64,000 bases of DNA from contig NZ_JAFCLN010000001.1 of NCBI RefSeq assembly GCF_018129385.1, forward strand, positions 186,001-250,000, written 5' to 3'. The stretch comes from Bradyrhizobium lablabi. Lineage in GTDB: Bacteria > Pseudomonadota > Alphaproteobacteria > Rhizobiales > Xanthobacteraceae. A program made the translations under genes and the position numbers. Shown one piece after another: positions 25,094-32,697 of this stretch; the stretch's first letter is position 1, and every line of letters starts with the position of its first letter. Under the pieces are notes generated by a model. It saw nothing but the letters and a program-made list of their open reading frames with translations. It did no database searches and had not been told where the DNA came from.

Positions 25094-25130
25094 AGGAGCG
25101 GCCGACTTCGAAACCCCCACTTGTGACCGA

Positions 25131-25159
25131 TTGACGTGTTCGTGATTTGTTCTTAGGCT
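25131..25159 (+). promoter_or_regulatory. LexA-controlled promoter 1
   Basis: TTGACG (25131-25136), 17-bp spacer, TAGGCT (25154-25159). The spacer carries GTTCGTGATTTGTTC (25138-25152), which fits the alphaproteobacterial LexA box GTTC-N7-GTTC. The layout is the same as at 28479 and 30281. It drives the exported-protein gene at 25191. Confidence 0.75.
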
Positions 25160-25190
25160 CCAAGCCGTTCCGGCAAGGGGGGGTGAGCTG

Positions 25191-25625
25191 GTGAGCACCA
25201 ATGTTCGATGGCGATTCAAGAGAGCGCTCGCGCTCGTCGGCGCTCTCTTATTGGCTGACCCGGCGCTCGCTACAGACTACAGCGTCGACTTTGGCGCGGA
25301 GATCGGCGCCAGGAAAGACGCAGGTACTCTCGATTGCCAATTTGCAAAATCGTGTCGTGGCGAACTGGAATCCCTGGGGTTGTGGATCACCTTTCTGGTA
25401 TTTCGCAGCGAGCCCGAGCGACTAATCGTCCATTTGTACGGCAGCCGCGACATCACCTGCTGCTATTTCGCCTACGCCGCTGACAAAGTCGTAGTCGATC
25501 CTCGTAGACGGATAGCGCCTGTGCCTTTCTTCAAAGGGGGAGGCGCCAGAGGCGGCCTGTATATCGAGAACAAGCGCGTGGGCACGCTCTACATCCGATT
25601 CAGTTCTCATTTAGACCCGCATTGA
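25191..25625 (+). CDS. SOS-controlled exported protein, unknown
   Basis: A 144-aa protein from a GTG start behind a G-rich site. A signal peptide (basic start, ALALVGALLLADPALA) is followed by a beta-rich mature part with four cysteines, including CQFAKSC and a CC pair in DITCCYFAYAADK, suggesting disulfides. No family is recognised. It lies 32 bp beyond LexA-type promoter 1 and 27 bp before the next gene; the two form a likely SOS-induced cargo pair. Whether it is an effector, receptor blocker or remnant cannot be told. Confidence 0.65.
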   Translation: MSTNVRWRFKRALALVGALLLADPALATDYSVDFGAEIGARKDAGTLDCQFAKSCRGELESLGLWITFLVFRSEPERLIVHLYGSRDITCCYFAYAADKVVVDPRRRIAPVPFFKGGGARGGLYIENKRVGTLYIRFSSHLDPH

Positions 25626-25652
25626 CGGGTACAAGCTATTGGAGTTTGTCTC

Positions 25653-26060
25653 TTGGCGACGATTGAAAGAAAGCCTCTGCCGCCGCCGGGTTCAAGGACG
25701 ACCCGGATAACCGAAGCAGACAAGGCCGAGATTCTGGCCCAGGCGAACGATGTTATCGACTACTATTTGAACGGGCCTGGATCTTATTTCGAATCCGGAA
25801 CGCGCAAGCCGCTTGCGGGCGAGTATGAGGACAACTCGGTCAATGACCTGAAAAATTTCAAAAACAGCGTGATTGCCTCGATGCAGTTCGCTGATGATCC
25901 CACCGCGGTCATGCGTTCCGTAGTGGATCTGGTTGAACAAACCATCCAGCAGGTCGAACAAGCGGCACGAAACGCCGCACGAGAGACAAAGAGGGAAGGG
26001 ACACCATTTGGAAAGTCCCGCCAGACCCCAATGATCCAATTGACGATCCGAGAGTCATAA
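25653..26060 (+). CDS. Unknown protein, possibly N-terminal part of a frameshifted gene
   Basis: A 135-aa frame from a TTG start with a GGAG site at 9 nt. It is helical and acidic in the first two-thirds (ADKAEILAQANDVIDYYLNG; DDPTAVMRSVVDLVEQTIQQVEQAARNA). The last ~20 codons overlap a second open frame in the -1 register which continues to 26479. Loss of one frame and gain of the other at the same place suggests one longer ancestral protein. Second gene of the SOS-promoter operon. No family recognised. Confidence 0.6.
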   Translation: MATIERKPLPPPGSRTTRITEADKAEILAQANDVIDYYLNGPGSYFESGTRKPLAGEYEDNSVNDLKNFKNSVIASMQFADDPTAVMRSVVDLVEQTIQQVEQAARNAARETKREGTPFGKSRQTPMIQLTIRES

Positions 26061-26479
26061 GCCCGCTAGAACTGAACAATGGAACTCTTCGAATATCGCT
26101 GCCCGTAGACGCGGGGCAGCGCGCGCATCCGCCCCAATCAAGTTCGACATCCGTAATTTCCAATAGAAGACCGGAACGATATCTGGGTCGCCGTATCGCC
26201 GGAAGACCAGACGCATCCCCTTTCGATAGGAGCACGCCGGCTCTGCCACCCTTTCTTCCATCCGACGAGGCTTTCTCGCGTCCCAATCAGACGGGTCTTG
26301 AGGGTCGCCTCGAACACCGCGTTTCGTCGCCTGGACCTGGCACAGTTCGCGAATTGTATCAGACCGGATCGCTTCAGACCGGCAGGCCGCCGCCCGCGAC
26401 ATTTAGCAGCAAGCCGATGCCTAACTATCCCGTTCCGCCGCCGATCTTCGGCTTTCCGGAACCAGGGGGGGCCCGATGA
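26006..26479 (+). CDS. Pro-rich open frame lacking ATG/GTG/TTG; downstream half of 25653 gene or ATT-started gene
   Basis: This frame is open from 25937 to the TGA at 26477-26479 with no usual start codon in its first 100 codons. It encodes 157 residues if begun at an ATT (26006) that directly follows a near-perfect GAGGGAAGGG ribosome site. It reads KVPPDPNDPIDDPRVISPLE and ends PNYPVPPPIFGFPEPGGAR, a disordered proline-rich protein. Alternatives are a -1 frameshift product with the preceding gene, or a mutation splitting one gene. The composition looks like real coding. Confidence 0.5.
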   Translation: MWKVPPDPNDPIDDPRVISPLELNNGTLRISLPVDAGQRAHPPQSSSTSVISNRRPERYLGRRIAGRPDASPFDRSTPALPPFLPSDEAFSRPNQTGLEGRLEHRVSSPGPGTVRELYQTGSLQTGRPPPATFSSKPMPNYPVPPPIFGFPEPGGAR

Positions 26480-26513
26480 CGAAGACTGGATTCTGGAGCT
26501 GCTTGCGCCCAGC

Positions 26514-26830
26514 CGAAGGCGATAACGACATCGATCGCCCGCACGAGTATTGCCGGCGTCCTCGGCGATTTCGGAAATAGCGAAATCAGCATTGGCACGT
26601 CGGGCAAATCAGTGGCATAACATCATCATCGCAACAATCTTCAAAAGCCCGCGCGGAGAAATCCGTCGCGGGCTTTTTCATGAGCATTTTTCGAATCGGA
26701 CGACGGCCGCACGGCACGACGCAACATCCTCCCCATGCACCCTGCCTGGGCGTCGTCAGCGCGCCGTCGTCCGAGCCTTTCGGGAATGCGCGCCGTGCCC
26801 GCGCGCGCAAACGTGCCATGCGCACGTCGC
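26514..26830 (+). repeat. Extended repeat, copy E (3' part lost)
   Basis: It shares with D and F the GATAACGA box, the TTTCGGAAATAGCGAAATC box, the CGTCGGGCAAATCAGTGGCA core, the terminator-like stem and the GACGACGGC inverted-repeat region. It diverges after about 26800. A 34-codon ORF beginning at 26476 overlaps the preceding stop and runs into this repeat, so that gene's tail is repeat-derived. Confidence 0.8.
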
Positions 26831-27094
26831 TGCCAGCCGCTTCTGCACAAAAAATACGGAGGTTCTTGGCAATAAATGCAGAAGAGGCGCTCGAAATCTC
26901 CTCACAGAACGGGTCAAAGTTGGGGTCGACGAGCGGTTGCCTTCCTGATGCCGGGCGTGCCTCCCGGATATGGACAATGATGCATCTTTGTTGACGCTGC
27001 TTGTACGCTTGGGTTGACAGTTTCCGATGATCGAGCTCGAGACACCCGTCGTCATTACTTTGGATGCTTTATCGCATTTAGGAGCCGGTTTCCG
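26831..27094 (+). other. Intergenic stretch after repeat E
   Basis: About 260 bp with no supported gene. It contains TTGACGCTG near 26991 in the position where the other modules have the LexA-type promoter, but no GTTC-N7-GTTC, so it may be a decayed copy. Confidence 0.3.
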
Positions 27095-27523
27095 ATGTGC
27101 AAGAAAAGGTTTGATCTGACACGATGGGCAGCGGCAGTCGCACTTTGCTGCCATGTAACTCCAACGCCGAGCGCGTTGGCTGACAACACTCCGGCCTGTG
27201 TCGCAAGAGTGTCGGCTTACGTATCCGAGCTCGATCAATTGCTTTCCACGCAGATACCTTGGTACCGTCCCCTTGAAATAGGTCCCTACAACGAGCTCAA
27301 TCGCAAGTACTTCCCGTTCGGCGGCTGTGATGGCGATCCAATCTTGATCGAAGCGACCAAATCACGATTCGTCCAAGTCATCGGATATAATCCCAGAGCG
27401 AGATACTACTTGGTCAGGTTCTCGAACAAGGATGTTACGACTGGTTTCTCCTATGACGTGAAGGAACGCAAAGTCGAAAGCCTTGGCGCCGGCTGGGTAC
27501 GCGACTCGTTCTTTAATCCTTAA
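27095..27523 (+). CDS. Exported protein, unknown
   Basis: A 142-aa protein with signal peptide (MCKKRFDLTRWAAAVALCCH... SALA) and a mature part with YFPFGGCDGDPILIEATKSRF and a beta-rich tail (YYLVRFSNKDVTTGFSYDV). AGGAG precedes the ATG by ~8 nt. Its layout is like the protein at 25191 (short, exported, cysteine-bearing, flanked by repeats), though the sequences are not clearly related. It occupies the cargo position between repeats E and F. Confidence 0.6.
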   Translation: MCKKRFDLTRWAAAVALCCHVTPTPSALADNTPACVARVSAYVSELDQLLSTQIPWYRPLEIGPYNELNRKYFPFGGCDGDPILIEATKSRFVQVIGYNPRARYYLVRFSNKDVTTGFSYDVKERKVESLGAGWVRDSFFNP

Positions 27524-27662
27524 CTGTCTCTAATTTGCTCGATGACCCTTGTCGCGAAACGAAATCCGTCTCGGCGACAATGAACGTTGAGCGTCTTCTT
27601 TTCAAGCAAATCGTCAACAGGTCGCGCACTCGCGCATCCTGCATCATCAGATTGTGGTTCTT
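27524..27662 (+). other. Intergenic stretch before repeat F
   Basis: About 140 bp with no gene seen. Together with repeat F it makes a ~600-bp non-coding interval. Confidence 0.3.
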
Positions 27663-28105
27663 ATGCCCGAGAAAATTTTTCTGACCTATACCAGGCAAGG
27701 GCGATAACGAATCGATCGCCCGTACGGGTATCTTGCCGGCGTCCTTGACGATTTCGGAAATAGCGAAATCGGCATTGACACGTCGGGCAAATCAGTGGCA
27801 TAACGTCATCATCGCAACAATCTTCAGAAGCCCGCGCGGAAAAATCCGCCGCGGGCTTTTTCATTGGCATTTTTTCGAATCGGACGACGGCCGCACGTCA
27901 CGACGCCGCATCCTCCCCGTGCACCCCGCCTGGGCGTCGTCAGCGAGCCGTCGTCCGAGCCTTTCGGGAAAGCGAGTTTTGCCGGCACGCGCGAACGTGC
28001 CGGCCGCGGCGTGGCATGAGGCCAGCGCCGCACGCGGCCCCTCCGGTCGAGGGATACCGGTTCGCGCCGGGAAATGATTGCGCGCAGCGATCATGCCGCA
28101 CCTTT
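27663..28105 (+). repeat. Extended repeat, copy F (long form)
   Basis: The counterpart of copy D, 3,120 bp away in direct orientation. It contains the AATTTTTCTGACC start, the TTTCGGAAATAGCG box, the CGTCGGGC core, the stem CCCGCGCGGA-AAAA-TCCGCCGCGGG plus T5, and the long hairpin region ending in CGATCATGCCGCACCTTT. It ends 16 bp before the ATG of the 24-aa peptide. Confidence 0.85.
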
Positions 28106-28121
28106 AATCCTGGAGACACCG

Positions 28122-28196
28122 ATGACAGCGTATCTGATTTCGCTCGCGCTGGTCGGTCTCCTCGCAATCGCCATGTGGGACGCATTTTTTGAGTAG
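28122..28196 (+). CDS. 24-aa membrane peptide
   Basis: The frame MTAYLISLALVGLLAIAMWD followed by AFFE is a single hydrophobic helix with charged ends. A TGGAGA site lies 7 nt before the ATG. The stop overlaps the TTG start of the next gene, suggesting translational coupling. It immediately follows repeat F. Its counterpart is missing after repeat D. Confidence 0.5.
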   Translation: MTAYLISLALVGLLAIAMWDAFFE

Positions 28197-28482
28197 ATCG
28201 AGAACGTTGACGGAAATCCGCTCGCTGGCGCGCAGCCACACGCGAACCGCCATGAATGTGCTGGTTGGCATCATGCGATCAAACGACGCAACGCCCGCCG
28301 CGCGCGTGTCGGCTGCGAATTCCATCCTCGATCGCGGTTGGGGCAAGGCGGCGCAACCGCTGCAAAGCGGAGACGATCCACGCAAGGTGGTTCATCGGAT
28401 CGAGCGCGTGATCGTTCATCCGGAGGACTCGTCGGAACAGGTTTTGTCCTGTGAGGACGGGGCTGCCAGCGCCGGCGATTGA
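28189..28482 (+). CDS. Small phage-associated protein upstream of terminase
   Basis: A 97-aa protein from a TTG start that overlaps the previous stop. The helical region LTEIRSLARSHTRTAMNVL and the segment RVSAANSILDRGWGKAAQP resemble small proteins commonly placed before terminase genes in alphaproteobacterial prophages (terminase-small-like), but I would not name it TerS. The C-terminal VVHRIERVIVHPED also survives as a fragment after repeat D. The LexA-type promoter 2 begins right at its 3' end. Confidence 0.6.
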   Translation: MSRSRTLTEIRSLARSHTRTAMNVLVGIMRSNDATPAARVSAANSILDRGWGKAAQPLQSGDDPRKVVHRIERVIVHPEDSSEQVLSCEDGAASAGD

Positions 28483-28507
28483 CGATGTTCCTGTTTTGTT
28501 CTATGAT
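28479..28507 (+). promoter_or_regulatory. LexA-controlled promoter 2
   Basis: TTGACG (28479-28484), exactly 17 bp, TATGAT (28502-28507). GTTCCTGTTTTGTTC (28487-28501) fits GTTC-N7-GTTC and occupies the spacer, so LexA would block polymerase directly. It reads toward the terminase gene. Confidence 0.8.
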
Positions 28508-28661
28508 AGTGTATCCTTGCGTTGGCCTTGCACTTTTTCTGACACGCGCATCGTCCTCCGATTTTCGTTGTGGCTTCACTGAATGAGGGTGGCATCGATG
28601 GTGCCACAGCATGCGAGCTGTTCGCTTTAGGCGAGCCTGATAGCGAAGACCGCACAATCCC

Positions 28662-28913
28662 GTGGTGCTTTTGAAATCTCACGTGCGCGCATTGGAGCGC
28701 GTTGGGGATGCACCGAGCACGACCGTATTTGATTTTGGAGCGCCGGCCGTGCCGTTCGTTTCACCGGGCCCGCTTCCGCGTCCCGGTGCTCCCGCGACAT
28801 TCGACGAACGCTTCCCGGCTGCGTCGCCTCCGTCGAACGCGCCAGGGGCCGCATCGCCGGACGATCTGGAAGCGTTTCGCCGGCAATGGATCAAGGCGTT
28901 CATGAAGCCCTGA
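28662..28913 (+). CDS. Small Pro-rich protein before terminase, unknown
   Basis: An 83-aa frame beginning with GTG and no clear ribosome site. It is rich in Pro and Ala (FVSPGPLPRPGAPATFDERF) with a helical end DDLEAFRRQWIKAFMKP. It lies between LexA-type promoter 2 and the terminase. Probably expressed with terminase; the function is unknown. Confidence 0.45.
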   Translation: MVLLKSHVRALERVGDAPSTTVFDFGAPAVPFVSPGPLPRPGAPATFDERFPAASPPSNAPGAASPDDLEAFRRQWIKAFMKP

Positions 28914-28958
28914 GGCGCGTTCTATCATGCGCCGTACGAGACAATTCGAGTCGACTCT

Positions 28959-30245
28959 TTGTCCACCTTGAAAATTCCAACCGCAAGGGCGTTCGAGCCG
29001 CTGCTCAAGCCTGCACGCTACAAGGGCGTGTACGGCGGGCGCGGCTCCGGCAAATCGCACTTCTTCGGTGAGTTGCTGGTCGAGACCTGCCAGGCGGAGC
29101 GCGGCACGCTGGCGGTCTGTATCCGCGAGGCGCAGCGCACGCTGGCGCAATCGTCCAAGCGGCTGATCGAAAGCAAGGTCGCCTCGCTTGGCCTCGGCAG
29201 CGGCTTTCGTGTCTTCGCCGACAAGATCGAAACACCGGGCGACGGCATCATTATCTTTCGCGGCATGCAGGATCACACCGCGGATTCGATCAAGTCGCTG
29301 GAAGGATTCCGCATCGCGTGGGTGGATGAGGCCCAGTCGCTCAGCGCGCGCAGCCTTGCGCTGCTGCGACCAACCATCCGCGCCGCCGGATCCGAACTAT
29401 GGGCAAGCTGGAATCCCCGGCGCAAATCGGACGCGATCGACGATTTTCTGCGCGCGCGCAAACCTGCGGGCGCGATCGTGGTGAAGGCGAACTGGCGCGA
29501 CAATCCCTGGTTTCCCGCCGTGCTGGAGGAGGAACGCCGGCTCGACCTGTCGCTCTATCCCGACCGCTACGATCATATCTGGGAGGGCGACTACGTGCGT
29601 GCGTTCGAAGGTGCGTATTTCGCGCAGATGCTTTCGGAAGCGAAATCGCTGGGACGGATCGGAAAGGTTTCCGCCGATCCGTTGTTGCCGCTGCGCGCCT
29701 TCATCGACATCGGCGGCGCCGGTGCCGGCGCTGATGCGTTTACGATCTGGATCGTGCAGTGGGTCGGCAACGAAATTCGCGTGCTGGACTATTACGAGAG
29801 CATCGGCCAGGTGCTGGCGTTCCACGTCAACTGGCTGCGCTCGCGCGGCTACCATAACGCGATCCTCTATTTGCCGCATGATGGCGTCGCCACGAACAAC
29901 ATCACCGGCAAGCGCTACGAGGACCATTTGCGCGAAGCGGGATTCACGGTCGAGCCGCCGGTGAAGAACCAGGGCAGGGGCGCCGCGATGATGCGCATCG
30001 AGGCGCTGCGCCGGCTGGGCCCGCAAATCTGGTGGAATGAGGCGACGACCGAAGCCGGCCGCGACGCGATCGGCTTCTACCATGAGCGCCGCGACGATGA
30101 GCGCAACGTCGGGCTCGGCCCGGAGCACGACTGGTCGAGCCACGCCGCAGATGCGCTGGGACTGATGGCGATTTGTTACGAAGCGCCGGGCAGGGCGGGA
30201 AACTTCAACCGGCCGATCCGGTACGCCGAAGCTGGGTGGAAGTGA
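28959..30245 (+). CDS. Phage terminase large subunit
   Basis: A 428-aa, apparently full-length protein from TTG. Walker A is GGRGSGKS near residue 26; Walker B is FRIAWVDEAQ near residue 115; the motif-III-like SWNPRRKSDA follows. The C-terminal RNase-H-like nuclease begins AFIDIGGAGAGADAF and ends with the HAADALG motif. It packages DNA into phage heads. The expected capsid, portal and tail genes are absent or broken (portal fragment at 32221), so it is a phage remnant or part of a transfer element. Confidence 0.9.
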   Translation: MSTLKIPTARAFEPLLKPARYKGVYGGRGSGKSHFFGELLVETCQAERGTLAVCIREAQRTLAQSSKRLIESKVASLGLGSGFRVFADKIETPGDGIIIFRGMQDHTADSIKSLEGFRIAWVDEAQSLSARSLALLRPTIRAAGSELWASWNPRRKSDAIDDFLRARKPAGAIVVKANWRDNPWFPAVLEEERRLDLSLYPDRYDHIWEGDYVRAFEGAYFAQMLSEAKSLGRIGKVSADPLLPLRAFIDIGGAGAGADAFTIWIVQWVGNEIRVLDYYESIGQVLAFHVNWLRSRGYHNAILYLPHDGVATNNITGKRYEDHLREAGFTVEPPVKNQGRGAAMMRIEALRRLGPQIWWNEATTEAGRDAIGFYHERRDDERNVGLGPEHDWSSHAADALGLMAICYEAPGRAGNFNRPIRYAEAGWK

Positions 30246-30280
30246 GAGGGAGCGCCGGCCAACTGCTACAGGTACTGCAA

Positions 30281-30309
30281 TTGACGATGTTCGCGTTTTG
30301 TTCTAGTTT
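30281..30309 (+). promoter_or_regulatory. LexA-controlled promoter 3
   Basis: TTGACG (30281-30286), 17 bp, TAGTTT (30304-30309), with GTTCGCGTTTTGTTC (30289-30303) in the spacer. It shares with promoter 2 nearly the whole 25-bp stretch. It drives the operon 30344-31722. Confidence 0.75.
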
Positions 30310-30343
30310 GCCTTAACACTCCCGTCGTGCCGGGGCTACACCG

Positions 30344-30901
30344 ATGAAAATCCCGCTGGTGAACCAGGTTGCCCTTGGCGCGTGGGCACTGGTTCTCGCC
30401 TGCCTAGCCATCTGGGCACTTGAAATGTACGAGCCGGATTTTTCCGCCGAGTACCAGGTCGGGCTGTTTCAGAACCGGGATGACTTGCCGATCGACGGCG
30501 TTAGCTGCGTTTCGATCGACGCGCGCAGAATTGTTTTTGATCGGAAGGAATACGCCGATCCCAAATTGTCCGAAGACATCGCGAGCTCGCTTTCGGTCAG
30601 GGATGTGTTCATGGAGAGAGATGCCGGGAAATGTCCCTGGGAACTCGATATCAGCGGTATCTCCGGGCGAGATTACAACGTGATGCTCGGTGACAAGTTC
30701 GCGCGTTATCTTGTCTCCGTCTCTGTCTGCGAGCGGGCAGACAGCGCGCAAGCGAAGTCCGCAAGATGCCTTTCGAAGAATATCTACGTCTTCAATAGAA
30801 GTGTCAGCCCGCACAAGTTGTTTTTGCTCGGTCTGGCCGGGCTGGCAAAATCACAGGCGGCCAAGGAAGAACTCTTTCGGATTAGAAAGGAACTGCTGTG
30901 A
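30344..30901 (+). CDS. Membrane-anchored unknown protein, SOS-controlled
   Basis: A 185-aa protein with one N-terminal membrane helix (VALGAWALVLACLAIWALEM) and a periplasmic or cytoplasmic domain of mixed alpha/beta sequence. No family is recognised. The stop overlaps the GTG start of the next gene by 4 bp (GTGA), so the two products are co-made. It sits about 35 bp after LexA-type promoter 3. Confidence 0.65.
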   Translation: MKIPLVNQVALGAWALVLACLAIWALEMYEPDFSAEYQVGLFQNRDDLPIDGVSCVSIDARRIVFDRKEYADPKLSEDIASSLSVRDVFMERDAGKCPWELDISGISGRDYNVMLGDKFARYLVSVSVCERADSAQAKSARCLSKNIYVFNRSVSPHKLFLLGLAGLAKSQAAKEELFRIRKELL

Positions 30902-31722
30902 GCGACAGTCGGTCGGTCATTTTCGGTGACTTGCAATACCAGATATCGAAGCCAATCCAGCATCCGAATGGATATTACTATCAGCGGGTTCGCCAGATCG
31001 ACCGTAACGGCAACCTTGTCGGCGATGGGGAGGTAATCGTCAGATCCTCCGGCCCGGATTCGCAGGCCGGATTGTTCGATCCCAATGGTGGACGTCAATC
31101 AGGCTATGCAGTCGCGCGATCCGTGTTCGATCTCGGCAGAGTGGCTCTCGGAGTCGGCTTGGGAAACAGTCGGATGATTGGCGGGGGTGCCGCGAGCGCT
31201 GTGAAAGGGGCAAGCCAGGGCTTTCAACTTCCGGACTTCCTGCGCGGTGAGTACCACGCATGGCCCGGGACCGATGAACCGTGGGACCAAAATACCCTGA
31301 ATTCCGACAGTCGTCCGAATTGGCAACCTGGGCCGTCTGAGCGACTTCTTTACGGCGTTCCTCGGGAGCACCGCAGCGATCGGACGCGTCGGATTTACAA
31401 GGACGAAGTCGGCCTGAGCGCATCTCATCCGATGTCGCCACAAGCCGAAGCTGAATCCGGAGGCTTTGGCGGCAGGCCGCCGCGAGTCCTGAGCGGGAGG
31501 TTCGTCGGGCAGCCGCCGGCTTCCTGGACCGGTCAAGACAGGGCGGAGGACGCGCCGCGGATTTCCGACAACATGAAATATACGGGCGGTCTCTTGGGCC
31601 GCATCAACGCGCTGGCGGGCGACGATCCGCAAGGCCAGGCGCCGTTTGAACTTTCCCCATACGATGAAGCGTGGCATGGAGCTTTCCGCTCGACACAACC
31701 ATGGTTCGTTCGGGGGCGCTGA
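30898..31722 (+). CDS. Unknown protein, second gene of SOS-controlled pair
   Basis: A 274-aa protein from a GTG start overlapping its neighbour. The N-terminal strand region VIFGDLQYQISKPIQHPNG and a glycine-rich segment ALGVGLGNSRMIGGGAASAV (residues ~85-105) precede a long, Pro/Gly/Arg-rich disordered part. No enzymatic motif is seen. The arrangement (membrane protein plus larger unknown, tight overlap, SOS promoter) is reminiscent of effector-immunity or lysis modules, but nothing proves it. Confidence 0.6.
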   Translation: MSDSRSVIFGDLQYQISKPIQHPNGYYYQRVRQIDRNGNLVGDGEVIVRSSGPDSQAGLFDPNGGRQSGYAVARSVFDLGRVALGVGLGNSRMIGGGAASAVKGASQGFQLPDFLRGEYHAWPGTDEPWDQNTLNSDSRPNWQPGPSERLLYGVPREHRSDRTRRIYKDEVGLSASHPMSPQAEAESGGFGGRPPRVLSGRFVGQPPASWTGQDRAEDAPRISDNMKYTGGLLGRINALAGDDPQGQAPFELSPYDEAWHGAFRSTQPWFVRGR

Positions 31723-31790
31723 ATTCGGCGGGCGTGCCAGGCTTGTAGCGGATCTATAGCGGGATCGACAGCCGGAGCTTGGGTCGAACG

Positions 31791-32105
31791 TCAATTCAGC
31801 TTCGACGCCCCGACCGGATTGGGCGCTGGCTGTTCCAGCATCTTCAACGACGCATCGAGCGCGTTGCGCAGATGCATGGCGGCCGTCGCGCTGCATCGCA
31901 ATCTGCCGCATGAGACGAATCTGACATCCACGGAGTCATCCTGATGCGGGACCAGGATGCGCGCGCCCAGCTCTACCTGAACGATGCCGCTCATGACGCC
32001 GTAGGCCGGTGCGATATCGAAATAGATGGTCGGGACGTCGTTGCGGTTTTCGAAGACTGGCACCGGCCCCTTGCCGGTCGGGTCGATATCGGGAGGGTTG
32101 GCCAA
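31791..32105 (-). CDS. Conserved-looking small protein, unknown
   Basis: A 104-aa protein from a TTG start with an AGGAG site at 8 nt. The pattern VPTIYFDIAPAYGVMSGIVQ then VELGARILVPHQDDSVDVRF and helix HLRNALDASLKML fits a small alpha/beta protein of about 100 aa; I recall similar lone proteins in this bacterial group but cannot name a family. It runs against the flow of the phage island and may be a chromosomal gene. Confidence 0.65.
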   Translation of the reverse strand: MANPPDIDPTGKGPVPVFENRNDVPTIYFDIAPAYGVMSGIVQVELGARILVPHQDDSVDVRFVSCGRLRCSATAAMHLRNALDASLKMLEQPAPNPVGASKLN

Positions 32106-32220
32106 GCGTGTACTCCTGGGGTCATGGCTTGCGGAAGCTCAGGCCTATCCGAGTCGGGTTTGACCAGACAGCGATTTAATCGGAGCTGACGGCTCCATTC
32201 CCTGAAAACGAGACATACCG

Positions 32221-32607
32221 ATGCCCAAAATGTCGACTTCCGATCTCAAGGCGATGCTTGCTGCGGAAAAGGCCAATGCACTGGCGGCGATCTCCGCGGC
32301 GCGGCTGATGGAGGAACGCGCCGACGCGATGGATTACTATCTCGGCGACATGAGCAAGGATATGCCGGCGCAGGATGGCCGCTCGCGCGCCGTGTCGACG
32401 GATGTCGCCGACACCATTGAAGGCCTGATGCCGCCGCTGATGGAAATTTTCGCCGGCAGTGATGAAGTCGTGCGGTTCGAGCCGGTCGGCCCGGAAGACG
32501 AGGCTGCGGCACAGCAGGAGACGGATTATGTCAATCATGTCTTCATGCAGCAGAACCCGGGCTTCATGGTGCTGTATTCCTTCATCAAGGACGCGCTGCT
32601 GTCGTGA
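32221..32607 (+). pseudogene. Phage portal protein, N-terminal fragment
   Basis: The first ~128 residues look like a portal protein start (MEERADAMDYYLGDMSKDMP; VSTDVADTIEGLMPPLMEIF; FMQQNPGFMVLYSFIKDALL). A stop follows where full portal proteins continue for several hundred residues. Immediately after, another frame reads VTGLVGALWLGIKIMLGK before a stop, resembling the end of a different phage protein. The join is probably a large internal deletion of the prophage. Confidence 0.75.
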
Positions 32608-32697
32608 CGGGTCTCGTCGGCGCACTCTGGCTCGGCATCAAGATCATGCTGGGCAAATAAATCGACGGTCCAACGAACAGTTCTGGAAATCTGGCCG

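Noticed and set aside
24672..25163. Minus-strand ORFs spanning repeat D and the region after it
   Set aside because: They read across the repeat and the reverse of the gene fragment whose plus-strand frame matches the gene at 28189; the plus-strand explanation is better.
26985..27020. A fourth LexA-type promoter before the gene at 27095
   Set aside because: TTGACG is present at the right place but no GTTC-N7-GTTC and no fitting -10 element follow, so it was not called.
26586..27870. Minus-strand ORFs with a CPTCQ/CPTC-like cysteine pattern inside the repeats
   Set aside because: The cysteine-rich sequence is simply the reverse reading of the repeated CGTCGGGCAAATCAGTGGCA box, present in every copy; no ribosome site or conservation beyond the repeat.
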